DNA of 64,000 nucleotides from Chitinophaga polysaccharea. GTDB lineage: Bacteria; Bacteroidota; Bacteroidia; Chitinophagales; Chitinophagaceae. The stretch covers positions 2,914,001-2,978,000 of the forward strand of contig NZ_CABFVU010000001.1 in the NCBI RefSeq assembly GCF_902150045.1, read 5' to 3'. Under the pieces are notes generated by a model. That model had not been told where the DNA came from, did no database searches, and saw nothing but the letters and a program-made list of their open reading frames with translations. Below, in pieces: positions 52,704 to 61,842 of this stretch (positions are counted from its first letter, which is position 1; every line of letters begins with the position of its first letter). Position numbers and translations under genes: made by a program.

Positions 52704-53120
52704 CTACTCCAGCAGCTCCGTAGTTGGCGTTAATTTAAAATTTAACACAAGGCTATCGCCTTTTAAGAGCGTAATCTTCTTTACCGATAGTGCATTGTAC
52801 ATAAACGCTGCGCCTGTAAAGTTATATTTTCCTTCAGCTAACTTAAATGTGAACCTTCCTGTTGAATCCCCCTGGTAATGCTTGTCGTTTACAGTGATTC
52901 TGGTCATAAAGCTATCGGAATAAGGACCTTTTATACTGATTTTGCCTGTTACAATGGCACTGTCGTCACCTTTACTTGCACGTTTTAGTCTTACCGCCTC
53001 CAACTCATTTCCATTCTTTTCTGAATATTGTTTGGTACCTTGCCCTGATTTATACCATGACCCGCAAGAGCCTAAAAATATAAGGAGGGATAGACTTATT
53101 AATAGTTTATTCATATTCAA
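52704..53120 (-). CDS. Small lipoprotein, copy B
   Basis: This 138-residue product (start ATG at 53120 or 53114, MNKLLISLSL) is the paralogue of copy A, with Cys in the lipobox LGSC. The variable part reads IKGPYSDSFMTRITVNDKHY. It lies 22 bp after the metallopeptidase-like pseudogene and 75 bp before copy A. Tandem variable lipoproteins beside a broken peptidase could mark an immunity or toxin locus, but nothing shows this. Confidence 0.85.
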   Translation of the reverse strand: MNMNKLLISLSLLIFLGSCGSWYKSGQGTKQYSEKNGNELEAVRLKRASKGDDSAIVTGKISIKGPYSDSFMTRITVNDKHYQGDSTGRFTFKLAEGKYNFTGAAFMYNALSVKKITLLKGDSLVLNFKLTPTTELLE

Positions 53121-53141
53121 TAGTTTTAGTTGTTATTGTAT

Positions 53142-54556
53142 TTAGTTACAGGCTCTTTTTCCTTTGGGCGATACAGTGGTACCATCGCTTTGTTCTACAG
53201 ATGACGCAGTTTGTTCTGCCTCAAGAATTGCATTTATTCTGTCCCGATCTGCTTGTGGTAACTTCATAAAATACCTGGTAGTCTGCAAGCCACCCCAGGC
53301 CATATCCGCGTAATACTGACTACTAAGTACATAACCTGATGCCCGGCCAAATAATTCCAGGTTGTGAGCTATGTCATTAATAAATGACCGTACTATTTCA
53401 TTATGGTGTACCTCATTTAAATCAGTTTTTCCGGCCACATGTTCTTCAAACAACTTTGGATAGTCCAGCTTTGCCTTCTGTTGGTTACTTCTAAAAGCAT
53501 TGACCAGCCAGGCATGAACGCCTTCATGTAGCATAGTTCTTGCAATTGACAGGTCTGTTGCAGTTTTCAGATATCTTTCATCAAAAGTAGATATTACCGA
53601 TTCCCGGTAAGGTGAGGGATTTGTACTAGCATTTGTTTTTCCTCCTGCGTCTCCTATTACCAATGTCCAGTTATATGTGGCGATCTGCCCTGTAAAATTA
53701 TTAATAATTGTTGCAAACTCCCCCGTCCTTATTGCCAATAATTTATTGAAGATGTTCCGTGCGCACTCCGGCAAATTGAGTTGATTTGCGCGCTGATCAA
53801 AGCTTTCTAGTAGCTCTTCTTTTGAAAGAGTTACCGTCTCAGGGTCCAGGGGCGCAGGCCAACAATTACAACCACCGCCACCTCCTCCAGTATTGCCGCC
53901 ACTTGTACATTGGGTTGTGGAGTAATTGTAATGACAGTCCGTTGGATAACTACCTACCTTAACACAATTGTACCAATCGGTCGTAATGCAGGTTTGTTCC
54001 GTTGTTACATTCCTTTTACGCTTATCAATTACTGTCGTAACCACATTGTATTCACGACCATTCTCATATTTGTAACCCGATTTGATGTCTCCGTCCCAAT
54101 CTTCAACTATTATCATACCTGAGAATGCATCCTTCTTTGAATTGCTGTCCGGAAACAGCAAAACGACATCTGCCTGCTTAACCTTATTCTTATCACTATA
54201 AACTAACTACAAGAAAGGAGGTGCCATTAAGCGACCGCTTTGTTCCACCCATATCGGTTGTTATATATATGTTGGGAAGATTAAGTGGCACAACTACTGT
54301 TTTTCCCCATCTTAGTTCCTGGACACATTCTTCAATTTGCAATTTTGCCTAAAGGAAGTCTGTTATTGCGCTCCACAATAGGGTTTTGTATGAGCTTATC
54401 AGGCAATACTTCCTTCATAAAATAATTTTTTGCATCTTGAATCAGACCAGTGTCAGGGTCCATCGAATCTGCCTGTTCGTTATTTTTATTGCAGGCAAGA
54501 AATAGGTACAACAGACATAAGGGGGTGAGTAGAAACAATACAGATTTAGTTTTCAT
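53142..54556 (-). pseudogene. Exported metallopeptidase-like lipoprotein broken by two frameshifts
   Basis: Three reading frames join into one protein. The lipoprotein start (54332-54556, LFLAC, Cys near residue 22) ends at GKIAN before a stop. After a shift near 54340 the second frame continues QIEECVQELRWGKTVVVPLN and NIYITTDMGGTKRSLNGTSF to about 54205. After another shift the third frame reads YSDKNKVKQADVVLLFPDSNS and runs to 53142. The last part has an HEGVH motif (ARTMLHEGVHAWLV), a HExxH zinc site, and a Cys-rich, Gly-rich linker (GGNTGGGGGGCNCW). Two single-base changes could restore it, so sequencing error must be excluded. The intact ancestor was about 465 residues. Confidence 0.8.
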
Positions 54557-54904
54557 AATTTTTTTTGGGTAACATCGCTAAATGCTGATACTAGAATAAA
54601 GTAAAATATTTCCACATAGAATAACCTCTACATGCTCTCTCAATCTTTTGAATTTGTGTTTATGTGGTGGCATAACCAACCATCATACATAATAGATGGG
54701 ACCTCCCGGGTTAATTAAGAGGTGGTATAAATATATGATAATTTAGTATTGTCCGGATAGAATAAATTAATAAAGCAAAAAAATGGCTCATTGACCGCGT
54801 CAGGCGTAGCTTCTACTTAAAACCCCGGGAGCTACCCCGCTTTTGACAGCGCGCTCTCATTCCGGCTTTTTTGCTTAACTTAATTACAGTAAATCATCCA
54901 CTAC
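54557..54904. other. Intergenic region upstream of the membrane LytTR gene
   Basis: It holds no ORF I would support. A weak GTAGCT...AGCTAC inverted pair flanks CCCCGGG near 54805-54835. No good TAnnTTTG element is present for the following gene. Confidence 0.4.
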
Positions 54905-55786
54905 ATGAAAAGCTTGCCTACTTTGCCACTTATTTCCAGGTATGCTGCAGAGCAACCCCGCTTTACGTTACTGGATTCTGTAGCCAACAGGATTTCCCTG
55001 ATCGTATTTTGCAGCGTTTTCAGTTTCCTGTTCATGTACATCTTTCTGCCATTTAATATTAACATGTGGTACGAAGGGCAACAGCTGTCGCTGATGGCAT
55101 TGTTCTTTATTTTTACCCTGTGCGGGGTACTGGTGCTGAGCATTTCACAGTTCGGCCTGTACCGCCTGAAGTGGCGCCGCAGGCTTACTAACGCTACTTA
55201 CCTTTGCTGGTTTGTAGGAGAAATAGTGGGTATCGCGGTGATGGTTACTATAGTGGATGTAATTCTTGTGGATACCTTTTTCCTTACCTGGTCTGAATTT
55301 ATTAATACCCTCCGTTATATCGCCCTTATTTTACCACTGCCTTACTGCATTGCCCTCCTGTGGTTCTTTACCAGGGAGAAGATGGCCCAGCTCCGGAGCC
55401 TCGAAAAAGAACAGGTAATCAAAACCATAGCAGATCCCTGTATCCTGATCCGCGATGAACATGATAAGCCCGTACTTACCCTGCACCCGGGCAAACTGCT
55501 GCTCATGAAAGCGGAAGACAACTACGTGCAGGTGTTTTACCTCTCCGGGAATACTATCAGTAAAGAACTGGTCAGAACCTCCCTGAAAAAACTGGAGACT
55601 TACCTGTCTGCCGGTACTTTCGTGCGCGCACACCGCTCATATCTTGTAAACATCTCCAAAGTGGTTCTTTTTAAGAAAAATTCAAAAGGACATTACCTGG
55701 AACTGGAAGGGCTGAGCGATATCAGCGTGCCGGTATCGGCCAGCTGTTTAACCGCCTTCCAGGAACGATTCGCCCCCACGCCCTGA
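54905..55786 (+). CDS. Membrane-anchored LytTR DNA-binding regulator
   Basis: The 293-residue protein has four membrane helices (about 30-48, 62-80, 98-118, 132-152) and a C-terminal LytTR domain (about 185-285: MKAEDNYVQVFYLSGNTI, FVRAHRSYLVNISKVV). It has no receiver domain, so the signal must come through the membrane part, as in LytTR regulators with membrane sensors. The gene is followed by a TonB receptor after 135 bp, with a tandem repeat site just in front of the receptor. It is probably the regulator of that receptor operon. Confidence 0.92.
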   Translation: MKSLPTLPLISRYAAEQPRFTLLDSVANRISLIVFCSVFSFLFMYIFLPFNINMWYEGQQLSLMALFFIFTLCGVLVLSISQFGLYRLKWRRRLTNATYLCWFVGEIVGIAVMVTIVDVILVDTFFLTWSEFINTLRYIALILPLPYCIALLWFFTREKMAQLRSLEKEQVIKTIADPCILIRDEHDKPVLTLHPGKLLLMKAEDNYVQVFYLSGNTISKELVRTSLKKLETYLSAGTFVRAHRSYLVNISKVVLFKKNSKGHYLELEGLSDISVPVSASCLTAFQERFAPTP

Positions 55787-55819
55787 TTTTACCCCCAATA
55801 GCCCTGGTTTCGCCCCAAA
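55780..55819 (+). promoter_or_regulatory. Period-21 direct repeat, candidate LytTR binding site
   Basis: GCCCTGATTTTACCCCCAA (55780-55798) and GCCCTGGTTTCGCCCCAAA (55801-55819) are imperfect direct repeats exactly 21 bp apart. LytTR proteins read two 9-bp direct repeats about two helical turns apart. The location between the LytTR gene and the TonB receptor it probably controls fits well. The first repeat overlaps the end of the regulator gene. Confidence 0.6.
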
Positions 55820-55921
55820 GTCAATGGTACCAACACTTCCCGTGCAGGGATTTTGGTAATATCGCTATGCCGCAAAGGCAATAAACGACTAACAACCAAG
55901 CCATCTAAATCCCACCTGCCG

Positions 55922-58672
55922 ATGTTAAGATCCTTTATCATAAGTATGGTATGCCTGTTCGGGGGATGCCTTACGGCAAATGCACAGATCGTGATTTCGG
56001 GCAACGTCCGCAACAGCGTTACCCAGGAAGTAGTGCCCGTTGTTTCCGTAACCATGAAGGAAGCACAGAACGGGGATTATACCAACGACCAGGGAAATTT
56101 TAAATTCTCTACCCGGAAAAATTATCCTGTTACCCTTATACTGTCATCGGTGGGCTTCGAAACAAAAGAGATCATCATTTCCGGCCCCGGGTTCCAGCGT
56201 ATAGAATTGTCGCCGGCTTCGGTACTGGGAAAAGAAGTGGTGGTTTCTGCCAGCCGGTTCACACAAAAGAAGATTGAGTCGCCGGTAACCATTGAAAGGA
56301 TCAGCACCAAAGACATTATCAATTCCCCCCAGCCCAGCTACTATAACATGCTGCAGGGCCTCAAGGGAGTAGATGTAACCACTTCCAGTCTCCTGTTCAC
56401 CACCATCACCACCCGCGGTTTCAACACCAGCGGCAATACCAATTTCACACAGATCGTGGATGGTATGGATAACCAGGCCCCCGGTCTTAATTTCCCTATC
56501 GGGGCGATTATCGGTCTTACTGAACTGGATGTAGACAACCTGGAGGTGCTTTCCGGCGCCTCTTCCGCATTATACGGCTCCCGGGGCCTCAATGGTACCA
56601 TGGTAATGACCGGCAAGGACCCGTTCAAATACCAGGGGCTAAGCGCGCAGATCACGCAGGGAGTGAATCACGTGAAGAAAGGAAAATCCAACGACCCGCT
56701 GGGTCCATCGCCTTATTACGACTGGACCGTGCGCTGGGGTAAAAAGGTGAGCGATAAGTTTGCCTTTAAAATAAATGTGCAGTACACCCAGGCGAAAGAC
56801 TGGATGGCCAACGATACCACCAATACCAACGGTCCCGGTGGCCCCCGGCAGGACCCTAACTATAATGGCGTGAATATTTACGGCAGCAAAACATCGGTTG
56901 ACATAAATCCCTTCCTGGAAGGCGCCCTGGCACAGGTGCCGGAGCTGGAGCCTATCATAGCGCCCCTGCTGGCAGAAGGCCAGCATAAGGTGGCGCGCAC
57001 CGGCTACACCGAATACGGCTACCTGAGCAGCGATGCCAAAATGTTTAAAGCCAACGTGGAACTGCGTTATAAGATCAAACCCAAGCTGGAAGCTATCCTC
57101 TCAGGCACCTACGGACAGGGCAACGCGGTATACAGCAATGATACCCGTTACGCGCTCACCGGTTTTCACCTGGGGCAATACCGCGCTGAAGTGAAAGCCG
57201 AGCACTGGTTTGTAAGGGCCTATACTTCCCGGGAAAATTCAGGTCGCACTATCATTGCCATGCCTACTGCCCAGCTGATCAACGAGGCCTGGAAGCCCAG
57301 CTATGACGCAGGTACAGGCGACGGCTGGTACCCGCAGTATACCAGCGCATTGCTGGAGGCCATGTCGCAGGGCCAGAGCTATATAGACGCCAGCAACCTG
57401 GCCAGGGCCTTTGCCGACCAGGGCAGGCCCGATGCCGGCAGCCCGCAGTTCCTGCATCTGAAAGACAGTATCTCCAACATCCCTACCTCCAAAGGCGGTA
57501 CCCTGTTCACAGATAAAAGCCGCCTGTTCAATGCAGAGGCCCAGTATAATTTTACGCACCTGGTAAAGTTTGCAGAACTGATTGCCGGCTTGAATTACCG
57601 TCTTTACCGGCTGGATTCCAAAGGCACCCTGTTCCCGGACAACGACAGCCCTATTGATGTAGCCGAATACAGTGCGTACGCCCATCTCACCAAAAAAGTG
57701 ATCCGCGAAAAACTAAGCCTGGCAGCCGCTTTCCGCTACGATAAGAATACCCTGTTCGCCAAGGCCAGGGTCACCACCCGGGTATCTGCCGTACTGGAAG
57801 TGAACAAGGAAAGTTTTATCCGTTTCTCTTACCAGAACGCATACAGCTTCCCGTCTAATATACAGTCGCTCCAGAGCACCCCGGTCGATTACAACAGCTT
57901 CGCCTCCGGCGGGTCAGACAGGCTGCTCAACGGTGTATACCAGTTCAATAAATACCCGGCCTATACCCTGGAAAGCGTGGATTCTTTCCAGCGCACAAAG
58001 AACCCTGCTGATCTCAAGCAGTTTAGTTTAAACGACATTAAGCCGCAGTCGGTAGATGCGTTTGAGTTAGGTTATTCCTCGCTCATTGCAGGCCGGGTGC
58101 TGATAGATGTGCTGGGTTATTATTCTACCTGGAAAAATTTTATCGGCTATGTAAACGTGGCCAATACGCCGGGTACAGCAGATCCCAATGCCTTCCTGGA
58201 TCACAGCACTTATATCCAGTATAATATTGCCTATAACGGCGCGGAAAAAGTGAATACCTATGGCTATGCCGCCAGTGTGAGCGTAGACCTGTCGAAACAT
58301 TTCCTGGCAAAAGTGAATTTCTCGTCCGATTTCCTGAAAAACCGGAACAACAGCCAGGTGAATAACTTTAATACGCCTAACTATAAATTCAACGTGGATT
58401 TTGGAAATACCGGTTTTGGTAAGAAGGAAAGATTCTCATTTAATACTACCTTCCGTTACAGACCGGCCTATTTTTACCAGATTGGTTTTGGCAGCGGTAC
58501 GGTGCCCGCCTCGGCAGTGATTGACGCCCAGGTGAGTTACCGGCTCCTGCAGGCGCATTCCACGATTAAACTGGGAGGGGTAAATCTCACCAATACTTAC
58601 TACAGAAATGGCTTTGGCAGCCCGGCCATCGGGGGGATGTACTACGTCACCTTCGCTTACAATGTTTTCTGA
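55922..58672 (+). CDS. TonB-dependent outer-membrane receptor
   Basis: The preferred start at 55922 gives a signal peptide (MLRSFIISMVCLFGGCLTANA) and a 916-residue protein; the longer frame from 55853 has no signal. It has a carboxypeptidase-regulatory-like domain (about 25-110), a plug (about 120-250, with IVDGMDNQAPGLNFPIGAI and EVLSGASSALYGSRGLNGTMVM) and a barrel to the C-terminal FAYNVF. No STN domain or SusD partner is present. It is co-oriented with a beta-helix lipoprotein and a dihaem cytochrome downstream (26 bp each), suggesting one uptake or surface system under LytTR control. The substrate is unknown. Confidence 0.93.
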   Translation: MLRSFIISMVCLFGGCLTANAQIVISGNVRNSVTQEVVPVVSVTMKEAQNGDYTNDQGNFKFSTRKNYPVTLILSSVGFETKEIIISGPGFQRIELSPASVLGKEVVVSASRFTQKKIESPVTIERISTKDIINSPQPSYYNMLQGLKGVDVTTSSLLFTTITTRGFNTSGNTNFTQIVDGMDNQAPGLNFPIGAIIGLTELDVDNLEVLSGASSALYGSRGLNGTMVMTGKDPFKYQGLSAQITQGVNHVKKGKSNDPLGPSPYYDWTVRWGKKVSDKFAFKINVQYTQAKDWMANDTTNTNGPGGPRQDPNYNGVNIYGSKTSVDINPFLEGALAQVPELEPIIAPLLAEGQHKVARTGYTEYGYLSSDAKMFKANVELRYKIKPKLEAILSGTYGQGNAVYSNDTRYALTGFHLGQYRAEVKAEHWFVRAYTSRENSGRTIIAMPTAQLINEAWKPSYDAGTGDGWYPQYTSALLEAMSQGQSYIDASNLARAFADQGRPDAGSPQFLHLKDSISNIPTSKGGTLFTDKSRLFNAEAQYNFTHLVKFAELIAGLNYRLYRLDSKGTLFPDNDSPIDVAEYSAYAHLTKKVIREKLSLAAAFRYDKNTLFAKARVTTRVSAVLEVNKESFIRFSYQNAYSFPSNIQSLQSTPVDYNSFASGGSDRLLNGVYQFNKYPAYTLESVDSFQRTKNPADLKQFSLNDIKPQSVDAFELGYSSLIAGRVLIDVLGYYSTWKNFIGYVNVANTPGTADPNAFLDHSTYIQYNIAYNGAEKVNTYGYAASVSVDLSKHFLAKVNFSSDFLKNRNNSQVNNFNTPNYKFNVDFGNTGFGKKERFSFNTTFRYRPAYFYQIGFGSGTVPASAVIDAQVSYRLLQAHSTIKLGGVNLTNTYYRNGFGSPAIGGMYYVTFAYNVF

Positions 58673-58697
58673 TTTATCTAAATAAAACAACCTGTAT

Positions 58698-59969
58698 ATG
58701 AAACGGTATCCTATCTGTTGGTTATTGATAACCCTGCTGGCAGCCTGCCAGGGCCCGGAAGTTAAGGAGAAAAACGATTATAAGACCCGGCTGCAGTTTG
58801 GCCCGGGCGAAGAAACAAAAATTGCCGAAGCGTTCCTGTCGCTGACCGACAGCAGCAGCATCACCTTAAAGGAAGGCACCTACAAATTTGATAATCTCAG
58901 TATCGCCCAGGTGAATCACATTCTCATCCAGGGCGCCGGACCGGATAAAACTATTTTTGATTTCTCCGCCCAGAGCCAGGGTGGGGAAGGCATCCGGGTA
59001 ACTGATGTAAAGGGCTTTACCATCGACGGTCTTACCCTGCGCGACTCCAAGGGCGACCTGATCAAGATCAACAAAAGCGAAAAGGTGGTAGTTACCAATG
59101 TGCATGCCATCTGGTCTGTTTCCGATTCCACCAGCGGCGGCTACGCCATTTATCCCGTGATGTGCAAAAACGTGCTGGTAGAAAACTGCTACGCACAGGG
59201 CGCATCCGATGCAGGCATCTACGTAGGGCAAACCGACAGCGCTGTTGTACGCAAATGCAAGGCATTTAAAAATGTAGCCGGCTGCGAAATAGAAAACACT
59301 TCCCATGCAGAGGTATACGACAATGAGTTCTGGGGCAATACCGCCGGCTTCCTCATTTTTGATCTGCCCGACCTGTCCAAACGCGGAGGCTTTGTAAAAG
59401 CGTATAACAATTATATGCATGACAACAACGAAAAGAATTTTGCCAAATCCGGCAGCTTCGGTTCCACCTGGGGCGTAGGTAACGCTGCTCCCGGCAGTGG
59501 CGTAGTGATCCTTGCGGCATCCGATATAGAGCTGTACAACAACCGCATCATTAATAATAATTCCAGCGCCATTTCCGTGGTGTCAGGATTTTTTATTGAT
59601 GAAAAAGCAGGAGGAAAGATCAATGATCATTATTTTCCCATTCCCCGTAATGTGCATATACATGATAATATCATGGAAGTGGGACCTGCATTTCCGCCGG
59701 CAGTATTTGAGCATCATACCGGTAAAGTACTGGTAGGCATAGAACAGAAACTGAATGCAGATGATCCGTCGAGGAAAAATGCGCGGCTGCCTTTTATTAC
59801 CTATGATGGCATTACCACCAACATTCTTACAAAAGGCACTGCTGTGAACCCCGATTCGCTTTGCATACAGCAAACAGGTCCTAACTTGTTTGTGAACGTG
59901 GATGCCATGAATATGATGTCGAAAAACTGGAAGCCCAGTACCGATATCACGCCTTATGTATGTAAATAG
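58698..59969 (+). CDS. Parallel beta-helix repeat lipoprotein
   Basis: The 423-residue lipoprotein (LLAAC, Cys near residue 16) has a right-handed beta-helix (about 45-340) with repeats such as VRKCKAFKNVAGCEIENTSHAEVYDNEFWGN. It resembles the parallel beta-helix protein that pairs with SO2930-like cytochromes (TIGR03805/TIGR03806-type pair). It likely binds a glycan or other long substrate at the surface. It lies between a TonB receptor and the dihaem cytochrome, in the same operon. Confidence 0.88.
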   Translation: MKRYPICWLLITLLAACQGPEVKEKNDYKTRLQFGPGEETKIAEAFLSLTDSSSITLKEGTYKFDNLSIAQVNHILIQGAGPDKTIFDFSAQSQGGEGIRVTDVKGFTIDGLTLRDSKGDLIKINKSEKVVVTNVHAIWSVSDSTSGGYAIYPVMCKNVLVENCYAQGASDAGIYVGQTDSAVVRKCKAFKNVAGCEIENTSHAEVYDNEFWGNTAGFLIFDLPDLSKRGGFVKAYNNYMHDNNEKNFAKSGSFGSTWGVGNAAPGSGVVILAASDIELYNNRIINNNSSAISVVSGFFIDEKAGGKINDHYFPIPRNVHIHDNIMEVGPAFPPAVFEHHTGKVLVGIEQKLNADDPSRKNARLPFITYDGITTNILTKGTAVNPDSLCIQQTGPNLFVNVDAMNMMSKNWKPSTDITPYVCK

Positions 59970-59996
59970 TTTTTTGTATTAAATTTTTTAAGGGAG

Positions 59997-61049
59997 ATGA
60001 GGAAGTCCTGTTTATTTGTGATGTGTTTAATTTTATGGATCGCCGCCACGCAGAGCTGTCAGCAAAAGCCGGCGCCTGCCGCAACGGCCGGGCTGTTCCA
60101 GTTTAAACCGAAATTATCTGATTATGGATTCTTTACCGGCGCGCTTAAAACATTGCAGCCGCGTAAAGGTGTGGTGAACTATGAGCTGGTAACGCCATTG
60201 TTCACCGATTACACAGTAAAAGACCGCTTTATTGTTTTACCGGAAGGGAAAACAGTGGCCTATACAGATCATGGTCCGCTTGATTTTCCCGATTCTACTT
60301 TTATCATAAAGAACTTTGCCTACACCAACCCGGCACACGAAAAGATCATGATAGAGACCCGGTTGCTGTTCAAAGATCCGGCAGACCACCAGTGGAAAGT
60401 GATGAACTACCTGTGGAACAAGGAACAGCAGGATGCAGAGAAATGGATCCTGGGAAAAAAGATCCCTGTCACTTTCCTGGACGACAAGGGGCGTGAGCAC
60501 TCCACCATGTACCAGATGCCCAATACGAACGATTGTAAACGCTGCCACATTAACAACAGCGTGCTTACGCCCATAGGGCCCAAAGCGCGTAATCTTAATT
60601 TTGTGCGGCAGGGGCAAACCCAGGATCAGCTGCAGCAGTGGGCTGCCAACGGGTTGCTGGCGGGGATGCCTTCACCTGACAAGGTACCGCGCCTGCCGGA
60701 TTGGAAAGACAGCCTTCACTACACCGTGAATGAGCGCGCCCGCGCTTACCTGGATGTAAACTGTGCGCATTGCCATACCAAAGGCGGCGATGCATTCAAT
60801 ACGGGTTTGTTCCTGGAATATGAGCAAACTGCCCCGGATCACCTGGGCATCATGAAATCGCCCGTATCTGCCGGCGGCGGCGCCGGCGGGCTGGATTACG
60901 ATGTTATTCCCGGTGATCCGCAGCACTCCATCCTTGCCTACCGCATGAACAGCGTAGAGCCGGGCACCGCGATGCCAGAGCTGGCGCGTACAGTAGTGCA
61001 TGCGGAAGGAGTGGAGCTGATAAGGCAGTGGATCCGCGGGATGAAATAA
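59997..61049 (+). CDS. Dihaem c-type cytochrome lipoprotein (SO2930/HNE_0200-like)
   Basis: The 350-residue product is a lipoprotein (TQSC, Cys near residue 21) with an N-terminal beta-rich part (about 35-160) and two haem c sites, CKRCH near residue 181 and CAHCH near 258, with later Met in GTAMPEL near 326. It belongs to the family often next to parallel beta-helix proteins. It may carry electrons at the outer membrane or be part of an oxidative step on a glycan; neither is known. The start at 59997 follows the previous stop by 27 bp. Confidence 0.88.
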   Translation: MRKSCLFVMCLILWIAATQSCQQKPAPAATAGLFQFKPKLSDYGFFTGALKTLQPRKGVVNYELVTPLFTDYTVKDRFIVLPEGKTVAYTDHGPLDFPDSTFIIKNFAYTNPAHEKIMIETRLLFKDPADHQWKVMNYLWNKEQQDAEKWILGKKIPVTFLDDKGREHSTMYQMPNTNDCKRCHINNSVLTPIGPKARNLNFVRQGQTQDQLQQWAANGLLAGMPSPDKVPRLPDWKDSLHYTVNERARAYLDVNCAHCHTKGGDAFNTGLFLEYEQTAPDHLGIMKSPVSAGGGAGGLDYDVIPGDPQHSILAYRMNSVEPGTAMPELARTVVHAEGVELIRQWIRGMK

Positions 61050-61056
61050 AGCGAAA

Positions 61057-61234
61057 TTTGTCTTGGAACACTGATTACGCTGATTTTGATGATTAGTTTG
61101 ATTTTACTTTTTGGAATTTGATAATAATAAAGGGAGATATCAGCGAATTCATTCACTCGCATATATCTCCCTTAATAAAAATAAAAACCTAAATAAAATC
61201 AAACTAATCATCAAAATCAGCGTTCCAAGACAAA
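61057..61234. repeat. Large nested inverted repeat between convergent genes
   Basis: An outer 12-bp arm (61057-61068) pairs with 61223-61234, and a perfect 29-bp arm (61078-61106) pairs with 61194-61222; the left side has a 9-nt extra segment between them. Inside, AAGGGAGATAT (61130-61140) pairs with ATATCTCCCTT (61163-61173). The total is a 52-bp interrupted stem around an internal hairpin. It could be a strong terminator, a MITE-like or REP-like element. I see no terminal transposase or target duplication. Confidence 0.75.
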
Positions 61235-61241
61235 AATCCGC

Positions 61242-61260
61242 GTAAGGCCGGAGGCCTTAC
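61242..61260. terminator. Hairpin at the lipoprotein gene end
   Basis: GTAAGGCC (61242-61249) pairs with GGCCTTAC (61253-61260), with a 3-nt loop, overlapping the stop codon of the minus-strand lipoprotein gene. It is immediately after the large inverted repeat. Confidence 0.55.
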
Positions 61261-61727
61261 TTACAAGCGCCTTCCACCAGGGGAATGTTATCGAATTTAA
61301 GCGCCGCATTATCGCTGTTGAATATGGGTAAACCCTGGTGATCCACGCTGTCGGCCAGCGCTTCGTAGGCTTCGTGGTCGGATATTTTGAAGATCACCGG
61401 GCGGGAACTCTCCACGCCTTCACTGTAGAAAACGTATTTGCCACGGATAATACCGTTACTGACAATGCCGTTGAACTGGCCGGTGTTTTTATCTTTCTCA
61501 AAAAAATTATATACCAGGGTGCCGGTAGCTACACTGTCGTGCATAGTGATCCTGAGCTGGATAGTATCCCTGCCAAGTACTTTCTCGAAGCAATGACTGG
61601 ATTTTTCTTTTTCCACTACCGGTGGTACTGAATCTTGTACAACATTGGTTTGCTGCTGCCCGCCTTGCTGGTTACAGGATGCAAAGAGGCCTGCGCCAAG
61701 CGCCAGTAAAATATAAGGTGTTTTCAT
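61257..61727 (-). CDS. Lipoprotein of unknown function
   Basis: From the ATG at 61727 the product is 156 residues with a lipoprotein signal (GLFASC, Cys at residue 17) and a Gln-rich linker. The mature part has a beta-rich region (LRITMHDSVATGTLVYNFFEKDKNTGQFNGIV and KYVFYSEGVESSRPVIFKI). I recognise no named domain. The longer frame from 61754 is not favoured. Confidence 0.75.
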   Translation of the reverse strand: MKTPYILLALGAGLFASCNQQGGQQQTNVVQDSVPPVVEKEKSSHCFEKVLGRDTIQLRITMHDSVATGTLVYNFFEKDKNTGQFNGIVSNGIIRGKYVFYSEGVESSRPVIFKISDHEAYEALADSVDHQGLPIFNSDNAALKFDNIPLVEGACK

Positions 61728-61842
61728 ATAGTGAAAATAAGGAAAATGGCGCAATTGCTTTGGTACGCACCTTTTTATTTCCCCGGAAAAAATTGTAATT
61801 ATGTGGCGCCGCCGCCAGGGGTGGCGTTATATCTTACAAACA

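Larger units (their letters stand above)
52178..53120 (-). repeat. Tandem duplication of a small lipoprotein gene with its 3' flank
   Basis: Two adjacent units share the coding sequence and also about 40 bp downstream of the stop codon, including CAGCAGCCGTATTTTCTACT (first unit from about 52203, second from about 52689). The two proteins differ at about 24 of 136 positions, counted by eye. This is a tandem gene duplication. Confidence 0.85.

Noticed and set aside
61057..61234. Considered as an IS element
   Set aside because: No transposase frame and no target-site duplication are visible.
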